Source: Arthrobacter bambusae (GTDB lineage: Bacteria; Actinomycetota; Actinomycetes; Actinomycetales; Micrococcaceae). From it: a stretch of 64,000 nucleotides of DNA. The DNA lies in the NCBI RefSeq assembly GCF_022606295.1, contig NZ_JAHHZS010000001.1, positions 62,001 to 126,000 of the forward strand. Reading direction: 5' to 3'. Position 1 is the stretch's first letter, and the number at the start of each line of letters is the position of its first letter. A program made the translations under genes and the position numbers. The notes beneath the pieces are model-generated. The model did not search any database. It was not told the DNA's origin and saw only the letters and a program-made list of their open reading frames with translations. Shown here piece after piece: positions 58,877 to 64,000 of the stretch.

Positions 58877-60343
58877 GTGTCATCTAGCACCACCGTAGGA
58901 ACCGCCGCACGTCCGCTGCGCGTCGCCGTCGTCGGCTCCGGCCCGGCCGGCGTCTACGCAGCTGACATCCTGACCAAGAGCGAGGCCGTCAAGAGCGGCG
59001 AGCTGACGGTCAGCATCGATCTCTTCGACCGCTACCCGGCCCCCTACGGCCTGATCCGCTACGGCGTCGCTCCGGACCACCCCCGCATCAAGGGCATCGT
59101 CAACGCGCTGCACAAGGTCCTGGACCGCGGGGACATCCGCTTCTTCGGCAACGTCGACTACGGCACGGACATCTCCATCGAAGACCTCCGCACCCACTAC
59201 GACGCCGTCGTCTTCGCCACCGGCGCCATCAAGGACGCGGACCTGAACATCCCGGGCATCGAGCTCGAGGGTTCCTTCGGTGGTGCCGACTTCGTCTCCT
59301 GGTACGACGGGCACCCCGACGTTTCCCGCGAATGGCCTCTCGACGCCAGCTCGGTGGCCGTGCTCGGCAACGGCAACGTCGCACTCGACGTTGCCCGGGT
59401 CCTCTCCAAGCACGCCGACGACCTTCTCGTGACCGAGATTCCGGACAACGTCTACGCGGGCCTCAAGGCTTCCCCGGTCACCGACGTACACGTCTTCGGC
59501 CGCCGTGGACCGGCGCAGGTGAAGTTCACCCCGCTGGAGCTCCGCGAACTGTCCCACTCCAAGGACGTGGACATCATCCTTTACGCCGAGGACTTCGAGT
59601 TCGACGAAGAGTCGGACCGCCAGATCCAGACGAACAACCAGACCAAGACCATGGTGGGCACGCTCACCAACTGGATCGCCGAGCAGCCCGAGGACCTCTC
59701 CGAGCTCAAGGCATCCCGCCGGCTGCACCTGCACTTCCTGCACAGTCCGGTGGAAATCGTGGATTCCGCAGAGACCCCGGGCAAGGTTGCCGCGATCAAG
59801 TTCGAGCGCACCGAGCTGGACGGCACAGGCAACGCGCGTGGTACCGGCGAGATCGTCGACTACCCGGTCCAGGCCGTGTACCGCGCGATCGGCTACTTCG
59901 GTTCCGCGCTGCCGGACGTTGAGTTCGACCACAAGCGCGGGGTCGTCGCGAACGACGGCGGCCGCGTGCTGGACGCTTCCGGCGAGCACGTTCCTGGCCT
60001 CTACGCCACGGGTTGGATCAAGCGTGGCCCCGTCGGCCTCATCGGCCACACCAAGGGCGACGCACTGGAGACGGTCATGTACCTCCTGGAAGACCGTGAA
60101 AACCTGCCGTTTGCTGCCGTTCCCGAGGCGGACGCCGTCGTCGAGCTCCTGGACGCCCGCGGTGTGAAGTTCACCAGCTGGGAAGGTTGGCTGGCCCTGG
60201 ACGCCCACGAGCTCGCTCTGGGTGCCGCAGCGTCCGACGCCGGCACCTCGCACGGCGTCGAGGTCCAGCGCGAACGCATCAAGGTTGTCCCGCGTGAGGA
60301 CATGGTGGATATCTCCCGCGACGGCGTGGCTGCCCAGGTCTAA
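58877..60343 (+). CDS. fprA: FprA-type ferredoxin-NADP+ reductase
   Basis: 488 residues from a GTG with AAAGGA 8 nt upstream. The adrenodoxin-reductase-like fold is evident: RVAVVGSGPAGVYAADIL (FAD), DLFDRYPAPYGLIRYGVAPDHPRIK, SVAVLGNGNVALDVARVL (NADPH), VFGRRGPAQVKFTPLELREL, and YATGWIKRGPVGLIGHTKGDA. It transfers electrons between NADPH and ferredoxin. Directly after cysG, and close to the ferredoxin-type sulfite reductase, it is the likely electron supplier for sulfite reduction; that link is inference from position. Confidence 0.93.
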   Translation: MSSSTTVGTAARPLRVAVVGSGPAGVYAADILTKSEAVKSGELTVSIDLFDRYPAPYGLIRYGVAPDHPRIKGIVNALHKVLDRGDIRFFGNVDYGTDISIEDLRTHYDAVVFATGAIKDADLNIPGIELEGSFGGADFVSWYDGHPDVSREWPLDASSVAVLGNGNVALDVARVLSKHADDLLVTEIPDNVYAGLKASPVTDVHVFGRRGPAQVKFTPLELRELSHSKDVDIILYAEDFEFDEESDRQIQTNNQTKTMVGTLTNWIAEQPEDLSELKASRRLHLHFLHSPVEIVDSAETPGKVAAIKFERTELDGTGNARGTGEIVDYPVQAVYRAIGYFGSALPDVEFDHKRGVVANDGGRVLDASGEHVPGLYATGWIKRGPVGLIGHTKGDALETVMYLLEDRENLPFAAVPEADAVVELLDARGVKFTSWEGWLALDAHELALGAAASDAGTSHGVEVQRERIKVVPREDMVDISRDGVAAQV

Positions 60344-60348
60344 ATCTC

Positions 60349-60411
60349 CAACGCGGGGTCACTTGGCGCCCATCCGGGGCATCGGAATGGGCGCTAAGTG
60401 ACCCCGCGTTG
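60349..60411. terminator. Long hairpin after the ferredoxin reductase gene
   Basis: CAACGCGGGGTCACTTGGCG-type left arm (60349-60373) and its complement (60387-60411) pair over 25 positions with one mismatch. It starts 5 nt after the fprA stop. The sequence resembles an independent repeat element, though only one copy is in this window. Confidence 0.7.
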
Positions 60412-60437
60412 CGCGTTATCGGGGCTAAACTTTCCGC

Positions 60438-61817
60438 ATGGACGTCGTCGTCGTCGAAACGACCCAATTGGGGGACCGCAGCTACCTCGTTCACGACGGT
60501 ACGGTGGCGCTCGTGATCGACCCCCAACGTGACACCGACCGCGTCGAAACAGCGGCGCGCGCTGCGGGAGTGGCCATCACGCATGTCGCTGAGACCCACC
60601 TCCACAACGACTACCTCACCGGCGGCCTCATCCTTGCCCGTGACCACAACGCCCGCTACCTGGTGAATGCGGCGGACAACGTAGCGTTTGAGCGGGAGCC
60701 GGTTGTCCCGGGGCGGGCGTTCAAGGTAGGCAGACTTTCAGTCAAGCCCGTGGCCACGCCGGGCCACACGCACACACACCTGGCCTATGTCGTTTCGGAC
60801 CCCGACGCCGGCACTGGCGTCCGGCTAGCCGTGTTCTCGGGTGGCAGCCTGCTCTACGGCTCTGTGGGCCGGACGGATTTGATTGGCCCGGAGGAGACCG
60901 CCGGACTGGCCCATGATCAATACGCCTCGGTCCGGCGGCTCGTCGCTGAGGCAACACCGGATGCGATCCTGTATCCCACCCATGGCTTCGGTTCGTTCTG
61001 CTCCATCGGTCCCGCGAGCAGGATCCCCGCATCGACGATCGGGGAGCAGGCCGCAAGCAACCATGCGCTCACTGACCCGGACGAAGACCACTTTGTCAGG
61101 CACCTCCTGGCGAATATCACGGCCTACCCGAGCTACTACGCGCATATGAGCCCGCTCAATGCACTCGGTCCGGGCCCGGCGATACTCGACATGCCGGAAT
61201 CCGTGGAACCCGCCGAACTGGAGCGCAGGCTCGAGGCCGGGGAATGGGTGGTGGACCTTCGCAACCGGGTCGCGTTCGCTGCGAGCCACCTGCGTGGCAG
61301 CGTGGCCTTTGAATACGGGACGGGATCGAGCTTCACGAGCTACCTTGGTTGGGTCCTGCCATGGAACCAGCCGCTGACCCTGCTGGGTGCCCATGCCGAC
61401 GTCGAAAAGGCTATCCGCGACCTCGCGAGGATCGGATTCGACTCCCCGGATGCCGCCGTCGGCGTGGATCCCGGGGCTCTGGCACCCGGCGCGTTGTTGG
61501 TGCAGTATCCGATCACCGACTGGGCCGGGCTCGTGCGGGACCGGGCTCCGGGTGAAACGGTGCTGGACGTGCGCCGTACCGAGGAATTTTCCGCCTCACA
61601 CGTCCAAGGCGCGGCGAATGTTCCATTGCACGAGCTTTTGCGCCGTGTGGACGAATTGCCGACGGCCAGGATCTGGGTGCATTGCACCTCCGGTTATCGG
61701 GCAAGCGTCGCCGCAAGCCTGCTGCATCGTGCAGGCCGCGACGTGGTGCTCATCGACGCGCCCTTCCGCGAGGCAGCTGATGCCGGTGTCGAACTGACGG
61801 GCGCCGCTTCAGGCTAG
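60438..61817 (+). CDS. MBL-fold hydrolase fused to two rhodanese domains (persulfide-dioxygenase-like)
   Basis: 459 residues. Metallo-beta-lactamase domain (about 1-240): ETHLHNDYLTGGL, TPGHTHTHLAY, FSGGSLLYGSVGRTD and PTHGFGSFC. The HxHxDH motif is HxHxDY, as in several actinobacterial fusions of this type. The first rhodanese-like domain (about 250-340) lacks an active-site Cys. The second (about 370-455) has the catalytic loop WVHCTSGYRAS. Such fusions oxidise or transfer persulfide sulfur. Next to the sulfur cluster it may handle excess sulfide or persulfide. A TAAACT hexamer lies 6 nt before the ATG, suggesting a leaderless message. Confidence 0.88.
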   Translation: MDVVVVETTQLGDRSYLVHDGTVALVIDPQRDTDRVETAARAAGVAITHVAETHLHNDYLTGGLILARDHNARYLVNAADNVAFEREPVVPGRAFKVGRLSVKPVATPGHTHTHLAYVVSDPDAGTGVRLAVFSGGSLLYGSVGRTDLIGPEETAGLAHDQYASVRRLVAEATPDAILYPTHGFGSFCSIGPASRIPASTIGEQAASNHALTDPDEDHFVRHLLANITAYPSYYAHMSPLNALGPGPAILDMPESVEPAELERRLEAGEWVVDLRNRVAFAASHLRGSVAFEYGTGSSFTSYLGWVLPWNQPLTLLGAHADVEKAIRDLARIGFDSPDAAVGVDPGALAPGALLVQYPITDWAGLVRDRAPGETVLDVRRTEEFSASHVQGAANVPLHELLRRVDELPTARIWVHCTSGYRASVAASLLHRAGRDVVLIDAPFREAADAGVELTGAASG

Positions 61818-61835
61818 ATCCCGGACTCGCTGCGG

Positions 61836-61864
61836 ACGCTCGCTCACTAGATGTGAGCGGGCGT
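61836..61864. repeat. Intergenic 12-mer repeat pair
   Basis: ACGCTCGCTCAC, TAGAT, GTGAGCGGGCGT: a 12-bp stem (one G-T pair) with a 5-nt loop, between convergent MBL-rhodanese and GntR genes. It probably terminates both. Confidence 0.9.
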
Positions 61865-61878
61865 CGGGGAAGATGGCG

Positions 61879-62559
61879 TCAGCTGTTGAGCCACTCCGCG
61901 GCAAAGTCCAGGTTGCGGTACACGCTCGCGACGGCGGCAGCTTCGTCGCGTGCTTCGATGGCGTCAGCCAGTTCGTCGTGGCCTTCGTGCGGGATGCCGT
62001 TGAAGCCGGCCTTGCGTTGTTGGCGCAGCAGGTCGTCGTTGAAGACCCCGCCGAAGGAAACATACAACTGGTGCAGCAACGGATTGCCCGAAGCCAGCGC
62101 CACCCGTTCGTGGAAATCCCAATCGGCCCGGGCCCACGCGGGGTAGTCGGCCGCGAGCCAAGCGTCGTGGCGCAGTTGGAGCAGTGCGCGCATGGCGGCG
62201 ATGTCCTCGGCGGTAGCGTGCTTCGTGGCTAGCCGGGCGGCTTGGGTGTCGAGCCCCACCCGGACTTCGACCACGTGCTCCTGCGTGTGTTCCTTGTACA
62301 TCCGCTGGGCTGCGCCGGAGATCTCGCTCGTGGCCCGGACATAGGTTCCGTCACCCCGGCGGACCTCCAACATGCCGCTGTGGGCCAAAGCTTTGATGGC
62401 TTCGCGGAGCGTCCCGCGGGAGACTCCCAGCGAGGCCATGAGCTCCGGCTCGGCCGGAATCTTCTCCTGTAGCGGCCACTCACCGGACTGGATCATGCTG
62501 CGCAGTTGCCTGGTGACTTCCTCGGCCAAGGCGGGCCGGTGCGAAGGTGTCAGGCTCAT
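61879..62559 (-). CDS. FadR/GntR-family transcriptional regulator
   Basis: 226 residues from the ATG at 62559, which overlaps the MFS stop. The N-terminal winged helix is typical (EEVTRQLRSMIQSGEWPLQEKIPAEPELMASLGVSRGTLREAIKALAHSGMLEVRRGDGTYV). The all-helical FCD effector domain has R-x-G-LDTQAARLA, DFHERVALASGNPLL and a late H-x-E (PHEGHDELADAI) that can bind metal. It probably regulates the transporter encoded just upstream; the ligand is unknown. Translation coupling to the transporter suggests autoregulation of the pair. Confidence 0.92.
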   Translation of the reverse strand: MSLTPSHRPALAEEVTRQLRSMIQSGEWPLQEKIPAEPELMASLGVSRGTLREAIKALAHSGMLEVRRGDGTYVRATSEISGAAQRMYKEHTQEHVVEVRVGLDTQAARLATKHATAEDIAAMRALLQLRHDAWLAADYPAWARADWDFHERVALASGNPLLHQLYVSFGGVFNDDLLRQQRKAGFNGIPHEGHDELADAIEARDEAAAVASVYRNLDFAAEWLNS

Positions 62560-63821
62560 GCAACAGGCCTTGGTCCGGCCTTGATCGGCGTCCGTTTGCT
62601 GGTCAGCTGGTGGCCCGTCACCATGAGGGCCAGCGCCACCAAGGCAAGGAGTGCCAAGGGAAGGGTCCAAGCGCCGGTGGCACTGTGGAGCAGGCCCATG
62701 CCGAACGGTCCCAACGCCGCGATCAAGTACCCCACGGACTGGGCGACAGTGGACATGGCGGTGGTCTCCGCCGTCGTACGCCCGCTGCGGCTGATGATCA
62801 CCAGGACCAGGGGGAAGATGCCCAGACCGAAACCGAACATCACGGCGGGAACCGAGGCGAACGACGTCGGCAGCAGAAGCATTGCGGGGATTGCCAGGAG
62901 GGTGGTCCCGCTGCCGAGGTACAGGGCAGGTCGCATCATGCCGGGCCGCGAGCCGATGGCCAGGAGGATCATGCCACCAGCCACGGACACCAGCTGCATG
63001 AGTCCGAACTGGAGGCCGCTCTCGGAGGCGCTGAGTCCCTGGGTTGTCAGGATGTAGGCAAACCAACTCATCACGGCATACGCCAGGAGGCCCTGCAACG
63101 TGAAGATGGAAGTGATAAGGAATCCCAGCCGGGTGCGCAGGAGCGGCCACATCGACACGTGCTCTTGGCTGGCCTTGCGTGATGAGCGGTGGGTGTGGAG
63201 GACCATCGGAAGGAAGCCAAGGAGTGCGGCGACGCCAAGGAGTCCCCATGCGGCCAGGCCCATCGACGGCGAGCCCAGTTGCTGCGCCAAGGGCACGCTG
63301 ACCGCCGCGGCGAAGGTGGCACCCGCGGACATCGTGAAGGTGTAGAGACCGGTCATCATGGACGTCCTGCTTGCGTAGTGCTCGCGGATGTACGACGGCA
63401 TGGCCACGTTGCACACTGCCAGGCCGGACATCGCCAGCACTGTTCCGGCGAGGAGCGCACCGGTTGCGGGGACGCTGCGGACCAGGAGCCCGGCGGCCAA
63501 CATGGCGAGCGCGACGAAGATCGATTTCTCGACGCCGATCCGGCGCGATAGCCACGAGGTACCCAAACCCGCGACGGCGAAGCACAGCAAGGGGATCGAC
63601 GGAAGAATCGACGCGACGAGCGCCCCGTATCCGAGGAATGCCTGCAAATCGTGGAACAGCGCCGCCGCGCTCGTGATGCCGGCACGCAGGTTCAGGCCGA
63701 TGAGGATGACGGCGATGATCCCGACGACGGCGACCACCTTGGATTTCGGCGCTACAGTACCGCCGGTGGTGGGCACAGTTGTTGTTTCCGTTGCGTGGGG
63801 AGTCGGGTGAGTCGAAGCCAT
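62556..63821 (-). CDS. MFS transporter, CynX/NimT family
   Basis: 421 residues, twelve predicted membrane segments. Motifs NLRAGITSAAALFHDLQAFLGYGALVASILPSIPLLCFAV at the start and AGLGTSWLSRRIGVEK in the first loop are like CynX/NimT (cyanate/2-nitroimidazole type) transporters. It heads a two-gene operon with the GntR regulator. Upstream (63824-63850) is an AT-rich imperfect dyad (TTAGAC-GTTTGA) that may be the regulator's operator. The substrate is unknown. Confidence 0.87.
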   Translation of the reverse strand: MASTHPTPHATETTTVPTTGGTVAPKSKVVAVVGIIAVILIGLNLRAGITSAAALFHDLQAFLGYGALVASILPSIPLLCFAVAGLGTSWLSRRIGVEKSIFVALAMLAAGLLVRSVPATGALLAGTVLAMSGLAVCNVAMPSYIREHYASRTSMMTGLYTFTMSAGATFAAAVSVPLAQQLGSPSMGLAAWGLLGVAALLGFLPMVLHTHRSSRKASQEHVSMWPLLRTRLGFLITSIFTLQGLLAYAVMSWFAYILTTQGLSASESGLQFGLMQLVSVAGGMILLAIGSRPGMMRPALYLGSGTTLLAIPAMLLLPTSFASVPAVMFGFGLGIFPLVLVIISRSGRTTAETTAMSTVAQSVGYLIAALGPFGMGLLHSATGAWTLPLALLALVALALMVTGHQLTSKRTPIKAGPRPVA

Positions 63822-63892
63822 GCTTAAAGGTTAGACGTTTGATGTTTGGCGCGCGAAGTTTTGTGGCGAATCTCTCTGTGCCGCGGCGGGAG

Positions 63893-63958
63893 CCCAACTG
63901 ACTCGCACTTAATGTCGTTTTGGACGCTCGTAACGACAACAAATGCGAGTTAGTTGGG
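63893..63958. repeat. 66-bp palindromic element, copy G
   Basis: CCCAACTGACTCGCA, ATGTCGTTTTGG, loop, TAACGACAACAA, TGCGAGTTAGTTGGG. It lies upstream of the MFS gene start, with the rest of the window (63959-64000) showing only GC-rich GACGGCGG repeats. Confidence 0.95.
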
Positions 63959-64000
63959 GAGGGCCGACGGCGACGGCGGGTGGGGAGGACCGACGGCGGC

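Noticed and set aside
62560..63942. Extension of the GntR frame far upstream (total 687 codons)
   Set aside because: The extension overlaps the MFS gene in another frame; the ATG at 62559 gives a standard-length FadR-type regulator.
9981..63958. CRISPR array
   Set aside because: The repeats are dispersed over 54 kb, palindromic and not separated by uniform spacers; no cas genes are present.
1..64000. tRNA or rRNA genes
   Set aside because: No T-arm GTTCRA contexts with acceptor pairing and no rRNA-like sequence were found by eye; a tRNAscan run would be decisive.

Overview
The window is high-GC DNA with dense actinobacterial gene content: mycothiol-type arsenate reductase, menaquinone genes, an FprA-type ferredoxin reductase, PhoX, twin-arginine exported proteins and many GTG starts. 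Gene families and order suggest a soil member of the Micrococcaceae (Arthrobacter, Paenarthrobacter or Pseudarthrobacter type). That placement is inference from gene content, not a database result. I found no rRNA, tRNA, CRISPR array, insertion sequence or prophage. It reads as ordinary chromosome carrying two families of small palindromic repeats.

Layout. 1-5.6 kb: an exported GH18 chitinase-like protein (cut by the window edge) divergent from a large membrane glycosyltransferase, then an SDR/DUF2867 protein. 5.7-8.6 kb: an arsenic resistance operon (arsR, aquaporin-type channel, arsC, flavoprotein). 8.7-16.2 kb: a MinD/ParA-like ATPase, an exported GH25/DUF1906-like protein, an AbiEi-like protein, an MFS transporter, an acyltransferase, a truncated alpha/beta hydrolase and a membrane protein. 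16.3-21.8 kb: a polysaccharide deacetylase with three SLH-like repeats, and a YcgR/YcgQ-like permease pair followed by a membrane-anchored propeller-like protein. 21.8-25.9 kb: PAP2 phosphatase, GT4 glycosyltransferase and a glycogen-debranching-type enzyme in one operon. 26.3-32.1 kb: a fructan/sucrose locus (ABC importer, GH32, LacI regulator) with matching operators at both promoters. 32.4-45.2 kb: menaquinone genes (menC, menD, menF, menG, a geranylgeranyl-reductase-type flavoprotein, polyprenyl diphosphate synthase), interrupted by phoX and an amino-acid ABC importer. 47.4-60.3 kb: assimilatory sulfur metabolism (sirohydrochlorin chelatase, sulfite reductase, cysH, cysD, cysN, sulfonate-type ABC importer, LLM flavoprotein, cysG, ferredoxin-NADP reductase). 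60.4-63.8 kb: an MBL-rhodanese fusion, then a GntR regulator and an MFS transporter.

The sulfur genes form a coherent pathway. CysD/CysN make APS, CysH reduces it to sulfite, Sir reduces sulfite to sulfide, CysG and the chelatase make the siroheme Sir needs, and the FprA-type reductase can supply reduced ferredoxin. The most striking observation is regulatory. The three promoters in front of sir, the sulfonate importer and cysG share one rigid layout: two 17-bp boxes (GTGA-N6-GTTTC type) 20 bp apart, 6 nt to a -35, 18 nt to a -10, and 6 nt to an ATG. In all three the proximal box starts exactly 59 bp before the ATG, so the transcripts look leaderless. At the importer this ATG opens an 18-codon upstream ORF that ends in a hairpin.

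The second notable system is a family of seven imperfect palindromes, each exactly 66 bp. Six are intergenic, and five of those begin within 25 nt after a stop codon. The seventh lies in frame inside menF and adds 22 codons, without the stop the consensus would place in that frame. A second repeat family (12-mer ACGCTCGCTCAC and its complement) fills four other intergenic regions.
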